Assembly (NCBI GenBank): GCA_005786775.1
Contig: SYDD01000371.1
Coordinates: forward strand, 1-37,765
DNA: 37,765 nt
Direction: 5' to 3'
From: Opitutaceae bacterium
Lineage (GTDB): Bacteria > Verrucomicrobiota > Verrucomicrobiia > Opitutales > Opitutaceae
The position numbers and the translations under genes were made by a program. Positions within the stretch are counted from its first letter, which is position 1. The number at the start of each line of letters is the position of its first letter. Of the stretch, positions 1 to 7,122 are shown one piece after another. The notes beneath the pieces are model-generated. The model was not told where the DNA came from. It ran no database searches and saw nothing but the letters and a program-made list of their open reading frames with translations.

Positions 1-432
1 ACGTTCGCATCAACCAACTCTCCTTGGCCTTGCTGCACTTGTTCAAACGCCCCCTGCCAGAGGTTTTTGAAGGGGGGGCGGCGCGGCGGCGGCCTTCAGG
101 GCGGCCGCCTTGGCCGCGGACGCGGCCTCGCGCTCACGCTCAATATCCTGCCGGCTCTTCACAAAGACGCCAGAGGGAAGGTTGACGCGGGGCGGACCGG
201 ACTCGGGCGCCGGGGCCTCCGCCGGGATGGCCGCGGTCTCGGGAGCGGCAGCCACCGCGACTGGACGGCGCGCTGCGAACTCCTCCCGCAGCGACGCAGC
301 GCTAATCTTGTCCACGGTACTCGAGACCGACTTGACGTCCTGGCCGATGATCCGGCGCTCCTTGAGCAGCGCCATCATCTCCTTATTGTCCAGGCCGAGC
401 TCCTCGGCGAGTTTGTGGATGCGGATGCTCAT
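1..432 (-). CDS. infB: Translation initiation factor IF-2, N-terminal fragment with apparent frameshift
   Basis: The first ~50 residues (MSIRIHKLAEELGLDNKEMM...) match the IF2_N helical domain, followed by the Ala/Pro-rich linker typical of IF-2, the GTPase that places initiator tRNA on the ribosome. The reading frame closes at a TGA at 43-45 after 129 residues. A second frame opens at a run of seven G (72-78, plus strand): with one C fewer on the coding strand the protein continues PPFKNLWQGAFEQVQQGQG to the window edge. This looks like a one-base insertion in a homopolymer, by sequencing error or true mutation. It follows nusA with a 24-nt spacer, the usual nusA-infB order. The gene is truncated by the window edge, so the GTPase domain is not seen. 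Confidence 0.85.
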
Positions 433-456
433 GCGTTCGGACCTGGACGCTACGGG

Positions 457-1689
457 TTACTGCGCCTGCGCGGCGACGCGCTGAATAACGAGGGCGGCTT
501 CCTCAGGGCTGAAGCCGGAGCCTTCAAGGTCCGCCGACTCCACCCCTTCAAAAAGTTCGAGCGAGACGAAGCCCGCCTTGACGAGTCGGAGGGCGAGGTC
601 CTCGGTCACCCCGAGGCCGGCGACCAGCTTACGTTTCGCATCGCCCTCCGGGTCGGCGCCGACCGCGCGGAATTCTTCGATGTCGATCCGCCAGCCGACC
701 AGACGCGAAGTTAGGCGAGCGTTCTGTCCTTTGCGGCCGATCGCGATGGCCAGGTCGTCGTTGGCGACCCGCAGCAAGATGCGGCGGGACTTCTCGTCGA
801 GGACGATCTCCCGCGGCACCGCGGGCTTCAGGGCCTCGATCACCATTTCCCGCGGATCCGCGTAGAACTTGATAATGTCGATCTTCTCTCCGCCCAGTTC
901 ACGGACGATCGTCTTCACCCGGGCGCCGCGCGCGCCGACACAGGCGCCCACCGGATCGACCTTCGAGTCGGTGCTGGTGACGGCGATCTTCGTCCGGTAA
1001 CCCGGCTCGCGGGCGAAAGCCTCGATCTTGACCGTGCCGTCGGCCACTTCGGTGACCTCGAGTTCGAAGAGACGGCGGACGAAGCGGGGGCTGGCTCGGC
1101 TCAGGACGATCTCGGGCCCGCGCGGCGAACTTTGGATCTCGAGGAGCAGGCAGCGGATGCGCTCGCCCGGTTGGTACTCCTCGCCGGGAACCTGTTCCTT
1201 GGCGGGCATCACCGCCTCCGCCTTGCCCAGATCGATGAAGAGGTCGCTGCGCTCGCGGCGCCGCACCGTGCCGGTGACGATGTTGCCGACCTGGTCCTTG
1301 AAATCGTCGAAGATGCGGTCCTTCTCGAACTGCCGCAGCCGCTGCATCACCGCCTGCCGCGCCGTCTGCGCCGCGATGCGCCCGAGCGAGGAGGGGTCGA
1401 TCGCCTTCTCCAGCACCTCGCCGATGACGGCGCCGGGCTTCAGGGCCTGCGCCTTCTCGACGTGCAGCTCCGTGCGGGGGTTGCTGACCGAGTCGACCAC
1501 CTTGAGCAGGCACCAGGCCTGCAGCTGGCCATTGCGCGGGTTGATGTCGATCCGCAGCTCCTGGCCCGAACTGATGCCCTTCTGGGCGGCCGTCTTCAGG
1601 GCGTTCGCGATCGTCGCGATCATCTCGGCGCGCGGGATGCCCTTTTCCTTTTCCATATACTCAAGGACGGAGAGGATTTCGCTGCTCAT
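457..1689 (-). CDS. nusA: Transcription termination/antitermination factor NusA
   Basis: A 410-residue protein with the full core NusA architecture. The N-terminal RNA-polymerase-binding domain spans about 1-125 and an S1 RNA-binding domain about 133-200 (NIVTGTVRRRERSDLFIDLG). Two KH domains carry GxxG loops (GACVGARGARV near 250; AIGRKGQNARL near 320), and a short helix-hairpin-helix tail fills the last ~55 residues. It lacks the acidic C-terminal repeats found in E. coli, as is usual outside gammaproteobacteria. It binds RNA polymerase and nascent RNA to modulate pausing and termination. The ATG at 1689 has no strong Shine-Dalgarno. The start of infB lies 24 nt downstream; rimP is not upstream, where the next gene is divergent. 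The leader contains a promoter and a terminator-like hairpin (separate entries). Confidence 0.96.
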   Translation of the reverse strand: MSSEILSVLEYMEKEKGIPRAEMIATIANALKTAAQKGISSGQELRIDINPRNGQLQAWCLLKVVDSVSNPRTELHVEKAQALKPGAVIGEVLEKAIDPSSLGRIAAQTARQAVMQRLRQFEKDRIFDDFKDQVGNIVTGTVRRRERSDLFIDLGKAEAVMPAKEQVPGEEYQPGERIRCLLLEIQSSPRGPEIVLSRASPRFVRRLFELEVTEVADGTVKIEAFAREPGYRTKIAVTSTDSKVDPVGACVGARGARVKTIVRELGGEKIDIIKFYADPREMVIEALKPAVPREIVLDEKSRRILLRVANDDLAIAIGRKGQNARLTSRLVGWRIDIEEFRAVGADPEGDAKRKLVAGLGVTEDLALRLVKAGFVSLELFEGVESADLEGSGFSPEEAALVIQRVAAQAQ

Positions 1690-1717
1690 GGGAGTATGGA
1701 CTTGCGGGAAAGTTGGG

Positions 1718-1747
1718 AAAAAAAAAGCGGGCCGCAGGGCCCACTTT
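1718..1747 (-). terminator. Intrinsic-terminator-like hairpin in the nusA leader
   Basis: On the minus strand the sequence reads AAAGTGGGCC-CTGC-GGCCCGCTTT followed by six more T. That is a 10-bp stem with one G.U pair, a 4-nt loop and a nine-T tract (1726 to 1718), the classic rho-independent form. It lies about 29 nt upstream of the nusA start codon and downstream of the predicted nusA promoter, and no minus-strand gene lies upstream that it could end. It is therefore a candidate attenuator of nusA-infB rather than an ordinary gene terminator. On the plus strand the hairpin has no adequate T tract. Confidence 0.7.
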
Positions 1748-1775
1748 CCGGAGAGAGAGTGGAGGAGAACCGTGG

Positions 1776-1804
1776 AGGATTCGGCTCGCCTCCGGGATTG
1801 TCAA
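1776..1804 (-). promoter_or_regulatory. Predicted sigma-70 promoter of nusA-infB
   Basis: On the minus strand a perfect TTGACA (1804-1799) is followed, after exactly 17 nt, by AATCCT (1781-1776), a weak -10 match (3 of 6). Transcription would begin near 1769, leaving a leader of about 80 nt before nusA that contains the terminator-like hairpin. The -35 is convincing; the -10 is not strong. Confidence 0.5.
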
Positions 1805-1916
1805 GCCCGTCGCCCGGCGCGCGTTCGCGAGGGCAAAATCTGCTTGAGCCCGGGATTTTTCGCCGAAACCCTCCACCGCTTCCTCGCGTCTTCTTACCTG
1901 CACCCTTACCTCGCTT

Positions 1917-2726
1917 ATGACCATTGCCCGCCCCGCCCCCAGCCTCGGAGCCCCCGCCCACCGCCCCGGCTTCACGCTGATCGAGCTGCTCACCGTTATC
2001 GCCATCATCGGCATCCTGGCCGCCATCGTCATCCCGACGGTCGGCACGGTGCGTGAGAAGGCCCAGCGCGCGGTCGATGCCAACAACCTCCGCGAGGTCC
2101 TCAAGGCCGCGCAGATCTACGCCGGCGACAATCAGGACCGCCTGCCCGACCCGATCAACATCGCGAACTCGGTGCTCAACGCCCCCCAGCTTGCCTGGAA
2201 GTGGCCCGGGATCCTCGCCAAGAACAACATCCTCACCGATCCGACCTTCTTCTTCTCGAAGAACGACCCGGCCTTCAGCGGCACCTTCCCGACCTTCATC
2301 ATCCAGCCGTCCAACCAGCGCAACACGCTGCACACCTCCTTCACCTCGGGTCGCTCCCCCTCTTGGGAGTTCGTCGGCGGCGTGAAGATGAGCGACCAGG
2401 CAACCACCCCGGTCATCTACACCCGCGGACTTCAGACCAACGGTCTCTGGAGCGAGACTTCCGGCGTCTACAAGGCGACCGGTGGGTACATCGCCTTCCT
2501 CGGCGGGAACATCGCGTTCTACCCGGACACCAACAACCCGTCGCCGTTCGTCTCCAACAACCCGACTTCGACGAGCACCACGCGCCCGAACAACATCCGG
2601 CAGGCGGTGCCCTTCAACGTCACGAACGCCAACCTCAGCGCCCGCATCTACGGCATCCCGCCCGCCTCGGGCGCGGCCGGCATGATCGGCACCGCCGGCG
2701 GCACCACCGCCCAGCGCGGGCCCTGA
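1917..2726 (+). CDS. Prepilin-type N-terminal cleavage/methylation domain protein (pseudopilin-like)
   Basis: A 269-residue protein with a short basic leader and the type IV prepilin signature RPGFTLIELLTVIAIIGIL. PilD-type peptidase would cut after the Gly (residue ~19), giving an N-methylated Phe and the +5 Glu that drives pilin assembly. The hydrophobic helix spans about 20-42, followed by a helix (REKAQRAVDANNLREVLKAAQIYAGDN) and an Asn/Pro/Ser/Thr-rich globular region with no recognised domain. Verrucomicrobiota carry many such stand-alone pseudopilins of unknown role, and nothing here links it to a secretion operon. The ATG start places the leader correctly. A strong terminator follows at 2858-2890. 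Confidence 0.85.
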   Translation: MTIARPAPSLGAPAHRPGFTLIELLTVIAIIGILAAIVIPTVGTVREKAQRAVDANNLREVLKAAQIYAGDNQDRLPDPINIANSVLNAPQLAWKWPGILAKNNILTDPTFFFSKNDPAFSGTFPTFIIQPSNQRNTLHTSFTSGRSPSWEFVGGVKMSDQATTPVIYTRGLQTNGLWSETSGVYKATGGYIAFLGGNIAFYPDTNNPSPFVSNNPTSTSTTRPNNIRQAVPFNVTNANLSARIYGIPPASGAAGMIGTAGGTTAQRGP

Positions 2727-3309
2727 GCCCACCTTGGCCGGCCCGGCAATCGCCTCAACCGCGGATCCGGACTGATTTAGGGGTAAAACCCTGCAACTCA
2801 CTCCTCCCGGACTCAGGCAAGAAATCAGCCCGGACCAAGCCGTCTCTACCCACTCGACCCCCGCGGACCGGTTCCGCGGGGGTTTTCCTTTTATTACCCA
2901 AAAAATTACCAATCAATAATTAACCGAATCCGGCGGCACCAAGTCACCCTGCCGGAATGGAGCCATCGGGGTCGCGCCTGGACCCGGCGGAAGCTCGAAA
3001 AACCGGCGGATGAGGCGGAAATTGAAGGAGGACTGGAGGCACACTGGAGGCACCCCGATAGCGGGACCGCGGGACCGCAGTCCAGGGATAAAACTAGGGT
3101 CCAGAACCCAGATGCGCCCCCCGCCTCCGATCCGGCCGTCGATGCCCCAGACCGCGTCCGGAGCAATCTTTCCCCGCCGGGCCTCGGCGGCCGCGGGAAC
3201 CCCGCGTCAAGCGGTCGTTATCCGGAATTCGCGCTCTCGGCATCCGCTTGCGGACCAAGGCGTTCTCTGCCTCCTTCGACGCTCCCCGCTTCCCTTGTCG
3301 ACCACGCTG
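2727..3309. other. Intergenic region, 583 nt
   Basis: This stretch contains the terminator at 2858-2890 and an AT-richer patch just after it (2885-2930). From 3010 an open frame runs in phase into the pyrophosphatase gene, but its translation (MRRKLKEDWRHTGGTP...) is low-complexity, Arg/Pro-rich and unlike any domain. I therefore treat it as untranslated leader. No convincing promoter was picked out. Confidence 0.6.
2858..2890 (+). terminator. Rho-independent terminator after the pseudopilin gene
   Basis: A perfect 10-bp stem (2858-2867 with 2873-2882, arms CCCCCGCGGA and TCCGCGGGGG) encloses a 5-nt loop and is followed by TTTTCCTTTTATT. It lies 131 nt after the pseudopilin stop and is the only transcription stop visible before the next plus-strand gene. 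Confidence 0.85.
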
Positions 3310-5082
3310 ATGACTCCCCCACGCGCTGCCACCGCCGCCGCTCCTCGTCAGGCACCTTCGCCCGTCGTCGGGAGCGTGACTTACGTGGTTGGCCACCGCA
3401 ACCCGGATGCGGACGCGATGTGCTCCGCGATCGCGTACGCCGCGCTGAAGGAGGCCAAGGGCGAGACCGGATTTGTGGCCGCGCGGTGCGGCAACTCTAA
3501 CGCCCGCATCGACACCATCCTCACGCGGTTTCGCGTTCCCCTGCCCCACTACCTCAGCGACGTCTCCCCCCGGGTGCGCGACGTGATGACGAGCGACGTG
3601 GTTCACGTGAACGAGCACGCGACCTGCGCGGAAGCCCTGGAATTGATCGACCGCCACCACGTGAGGATCCTGCCGGTGGCCAGCACGCGGCGCAAGCCGG
3701 TCGGCCTGATCAGCCTCGCGCAGCTGGGCGGCGTGTTTATCCCACGGGTCAGCGAGCCGCGCCTGATGCGGCAGGTGCACAGCTCGCTCGCCGCCATCGC
3801 GCGGGCCCTCAAGGGCCAGGCGATCCATTTGGTCGATGCGGAGCGGGTCGAGGATCTCTTTGTCCGGCTGGGCACGATGGACATCCGTTCTTTCTGGAGC
3901 ATCTCCGTGCGCGAGAGCATTCCGGCCGAGCAATCGATCATCATCGTCGGCGACCGGGGCGACGTGCAGCGACGCGCGATCGACCTCGGGATCCGGGCCT
4001 TGGTGGTCACGAGCGGTCTTCCCATCGAGCCGGAGGTCGAGGCCGCCGCGCGCGAACGGGGCGTCAGCATCATCTCCAGCCCCTACGACTCCGCGACCAC
4101 CGCGTGGGTCGTCCGTACCGCCTCCAGCCTCGAGCGGGTCATCGACCGCAGCTTCCTCACCGTCGACGCGGACACGCGGGTTTCGGACGCCCGCAAGCAA
4201 TTCGGGTTGAGCACCCAGGCCGTGCTGGTGACGGACGATGAGGGCCGCCTCGCGGGTATCCTGACCAAGAGCGACATCCTCAAGCCCGTGCGGACCCGGC
4301 TGGTGCTGGTGGACCACAACGAGCTGACGCAGGCCGTGCCCGGCGCCGATGAGGTCACGATCGTAGAGATCATCGATCACCATCGCCTCGGCAGCCTCAA
4401 CACCGCGCAGCCGATCCTGTTCATCAACGAGCCCGTGGGCTCCACCTGCACCATCGTGGCGGACCTCTTCCGGCGGGATGGGCTGCAACCCTCGCCGTCG
4501 ATCGCGGGGATCATGATGTCCGGGCTGATCTCGGACACCCTGCACCTGCAGGGCCCCACGACCACCGGCAAGGACGCGCTGATGCTGGCGTGGCTGGGGG
4601 AGATCGCGGGGGTCGACTCGAAGCAGCTGGCCGAGGAGATCTTCAACTCCGGCTCGGTGATCCTCGCGCAGACGCCGGACAAAGTCGTGCGCTCGGACTT
4701 CAAGGTGTACGAGGAGGAGGGCGTCCGCTTCTCGGTGTCGCAGGTGGAGGAGCTGGGGTTCGGCAACTTCGAGGGCAACGCGAAGGGGATCGCCCGCGCG
4801 ATGCAGGAGCTGCGCGACGACGAGCGCCTCGCGTTCGCGGCCCTGCTGGTCACCGACATCAACACCCAGAACTCCCTCCTGCTGGTGAAGGGCGAAAACG
4901 CGTTCCTCGAGCGCATCCGCTACGCCCGCCGGGAGCTGGATGACCTGTTCGACCTGCCCGGGGTGGTCAGCCGCAAGAAGCAGCTGATCCCGTACCTCAC
5001 CACCGTGATCAAGGAGATGGCCGCCGAGGGGAGCCTGGCGGCGAGCAAGAGCACCTCGCCGTTCGGCCGGCGCCGCCGCTGA
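3310..5082 (+). CDS. DHH family II inorganic pyrophosphatase with CBS and DRTGG regulatory domains
   Basis: A 590-residue predicted manganese-dependent pyrophosphatase that hydrolyses PPi to two phosphates in the cytoplasm. The DHH catalytic half starts with VGHRNPDADAMCSA (residues 28-40: metal ligands His29, Asp33, Asp35). A regulatory insert follows: CBS1 (about 88-140), a DRTGG-like region (about 150-262) and CBS2 (about 278-328). The DHH half then resumes with VDHNE (335) and IDHHRLG (DHH at 356-358). A DHHA2 domain closes the protein, including the conserved SRKKQLIP near residue 550. CBS-PPases are controlled by adenine nucleotides, which the insert suggests here too. The ATG at 3310 immediately precedes the conserved region; the same frame is open from 3010 but that part is unconserved. 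The next gene starts 15 nt after the stop. Confidence 0.93.
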   Translation: MTPPRAATAAAPRQAPSPVVGSVTYVVGHRNPDADAMCSAIAYAALKEAKGETGFVAARCGNSNARIDTILTRFRVPLPHYLSDVSPRVRDVMTSDVVHVNEHATCAEALELIDRHHVRILPVASTRRKPVGLISLAQLGGVFIPRVSEPRLMRQVHSSLAAIARALKGQAIHLVDAERVEDLFVRLGTMDIRSFWSISVRESIPAEQSIIIVGDRGDVQRRAIDLGIRALVVTSGLPIEPEVEAAARERGVSIISSPYDSATTAWVVRTASSLERVIDRSFLTVDADTRVSDARKQFGLSTQAVLVTDDEGRLAGILTKSDILKPVRTRLVLVDHNELTQAVPGADEVTIVEIIDHHRLGSLNTAQPILFINEPVGSTCTIVADLFRRDGLQPSPSIAGIMMSGLISDTLHLQGPTTTGKDALMLAWLGEIAGVDSKQLAEEIFNSGSVILAQTPDKVVRSDFKVYEEEGVRFSVSQVEELGFGNFEGNAKGIARAMQELRDDERLAFAALLVTDINTQNSLLLVKGENAFLERIRYARRELDDLFDLPGVVSRKKQLIPYLTTVIKEMAAEGSLAASKSTSPFGRRRR

Positions 5083-5097
5083 CCGCCGCCCCGCCCG

Positions 5098-6702
5098 ATG
5101 AGCACGAATCCCCCGCTGCCGGCGCCGGGCGCCGCCGACTCCCTGGAGGCCTCGCTGCTGCGGGTGCTGATGGAGACCAGTCCGGACCGGATCTACTTCA
5201 AGGACCGGGAGAGCCGGTTCGTCCGCAACAGCCACGCGCACGCCCTCTCGCTGGGCGCGGCGTCCCCGGAGGAATGCGTCGGCCGGACGGATTTCGATTA
5301 CTTCGCCAAGGAGCACGCGGAGCGGGCGTTTGCCGACGAGCAGGAGATCATCCGCACCGGTCGCCCGGTGATCGCGAAGGTGGAACGCCTCACCCGGCGC
5401 GACGGCACGCAGGGCTGGGCCTCGAGCACGAAGATGCCTTGGCGCGACGCCGCGGGTCGGATCATCGGGACCTTCGGGCTGACGCGGGACATCACAGCCG
5501 CAAAGGAGGCGGAGGAGCGACTGAACGAGGAGCGGATCCTACTGCGCACCATCATCGACCATTTGCCCAGCCGCCTTTACGTTAAGGACACCGCCTCGCG
5601 CTACGTCCTCAACAACCGCGCGCACCTCGCGTCACTCGGGGCGAGTTCACCGGAGGAGGTGCGGGGCCGGACCACGCTGGACTTCTACCCCGGCGAGCGG
5701 GGCCGCCAGGCGCTCGCGGACGACCAGCAGGTGCTCGGCGGCGGCCCGCCGATCATCAACCAGGAGAAGTCGGATTTCGGGCCGGCGGGCGACGTGCATT
5801 GGTCGCTCGTCACCAAGGTGCTGTTGCGGGACGCGCGGGACCAGGTGGTGGGCCTGGTGGGCATCAGCCACGACATCACCCGGCGCAAGCGGGCCGAGGA
5901 GGAGCTGCGGCGGCGGAGCGCGGAAATGGAGGCGGACCTCGTCATGGCGCGCCAGGTGCAGGAGGCGTTCCTGCATCGCGCGCCCCCGTTCTTCCCGGGC
6001 GGGCGGACCCCGGGGCAGAGCGCGCTGCGCTGCAGCCACCTGTACCTGCCGACCACCACGCTGGGCGGGGACTTCTTCACCCTGCTCAAGCTCGGGGAAA
6101 GGCGCTGCGGCCTGCTCCTCTGCGACGTGATGGGCCACGGCGTGCGGGCGGGCCTGCTAACCGCGCTGCTGCGCGGCGTGGTGGAGGAGATGGGGTCCCG
6201 GGCGGGCGAGCCGAAGAACGTGCTGCAGGAGATCAACCGCAGCCTGATGCCGATCGTCGAGCAGACGCGCCAGCCGGTCTTCGCGACCGTGTTCTTCGCG
6301 GTGATCGACCTCGACCGCTGCTCGCTGGCCTACAGCAACGCCGGGCATCCGCCGCCGCTGCTGCGGGCGGCGGGGGGCGAGATCCTGCGGCTGGCGCCGG
6401 CCGATCCGGAGCCGGCGGCGGGCCTGCTCGGGGATTTCGCGTACAGCCGGCACGAGGTGGCTTTCCCGCCCGACAGCACCCTGTTGGCGTACACTGACGG
6501 GGTCTTCGAGGCGGCGAACGCGGCGGGCGAGTTCTTCGGGGTGGATCGCCTGCGGGACACCCTCGCGGGCGCCTCGGCGGGGGCGGTGATCCCGACGGTC
6601 CTCGAGCGGGTGCGGGCCCACTGCGGGCGCAGCGAGTTCGAGGACGACGTGTGCCTCGTGTGCCTCGAGGCGGACTTCGCCGCGCCGGCGGCTCAGGGCT
6701 AG
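5098..6702 (+). CDS. PAS-PAS-SpoIIE (RsbU-like) serine phosphatase
   Basis: A 534-residue cytoplasmic signalling protein with no membrane segment. PAS1 (about 20-135) and PAS2 (about 148-265) are similar to each other: both contain a (D/H)(R/L)(I/P).(Y/R) entry (SPDRIYFKD; PSRLYVKD) and end in an ITRRK/ITAAK-type PAC tail. A short coiled linker (ERILLRTI; AEEELRRRSAEMEADLVMARQVQEAF) leads to a SpoIIE-type PP2C domain (about 310-525). Its metal-site motifs are present: LGGDFF, CDVMGHGV, NAGHPPPLL, YTDGVFEA and EDDVCLVCL. Such proteins dephosphorylate an anti-sigma-factor antagonist (STAS protein) in response to a PAS-sensed signal. No partner STAS or kinase gene lies nearby. It is probably co-transcribed with the pyrophosphatase gene 15 nt upstream. 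Confidence 0.92.
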   Translation: MSTNPPLPAPGAADSLEASLLRVLMETSPDRIYFKDRESRFVRNSHAHALSLGAASPEECVGRTDFDYFAKEHAERAFADEQEIIRTGRPVIAKVERLTRRDGTQGWASSTKMPWRDAAGRIIGTFGLTRDITAAKEAEERLNEERILLRTIIDHLPSRLYVKDTASRYVLNNRAHLASLGASSPEEVRGRTTLDFYPGERGRQALADDQQVLGGGPPIINQEKSDFGPAGDVHWSLVTKVLLRDARDQVVGLVGISHDITRRKRAEEELRRRSAEMEADLVMARQVQEAFLHRAPPFFPGGRTPGQSALRCSHLYLPTTTLGGDFFTLLKLGERRCGLLLCDVMGHGVRAGLLTALLRGVVEEMGSRAGEPKNVLQEINRSLMPIVEQTRQPVFATVFFAVIDLDRCSLAYSNAGHPPPLLRAAGGEILRLAPADPEPAAGLLGDFAYSRHEVAFPPDSTLLAYTDGVFEAANAAGEFFGVDRLRDTLAGASAGAVIPTVLERVRAHCGRSEFEDDVCLVCLEADFAAPAAQG

Positions 6703-7122
6703 TGCGGCAGGCGGCGCTGCCCTCCCGAGGTCACCGGCGGATTCCCGTTTCCAGCGCGAGGGCGGCGAAGGGTTCCCCAAACCGCGACCGTGGACGCACC
6801 ACCAGATCAAGCCGTTGCCGACCGATCCGAGGGCAGCTCGGCAGTCCCGTCGCAATTGATTAGCGCTTGCCAACCTCGATCGGCCGCCGGAAAAGCTAAC
6901 CTGCCCGGTGCCCGCCCTGCCGCAAACTCCACGGCCCATTCCTCCGGGTTCCGCCTGAGTTCCCCATCCGCCGTTCCGCCTGACATTCCCACGCGCCCGC
7001 TTGACGAGTCGTCCTCCGCAGGACGGGCAAGTTTCAGCCATCCCGCATGGGCCGGCTGAAACCGACCGACCTGAGGCGATCCCGCGCTGACCCCGCTTCA
7101 AAACCCACCCAACTGCGCACCC
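6703..7122. other. Intergenic region with leader hairpins before the TonB receptor
   Basis: The 420 nt contain no credible gene. Two inverted repeats lie near the downstream gene: CGTCCT/AGGACG with a 4-nt loop (7011-7026), and TTCAGCC/GGCTGAA (7034-7040 with 7055-7061). They could be leader structures of the TonB receptor mRNA. No cobalamin-type box was recognised and no T tract follows, so they are not terminators. Confidence 0.4.

Noticed and set aside
3094..5316. 740-codon open frame on the minus strand opposite the pyrophosphatase and phosphatase genes
   Set aside because: It is antisense to a strongly conserved gene and its translation is His/Arg/Asp-rich without any domain; a shadow caused by high-GC codon bias.
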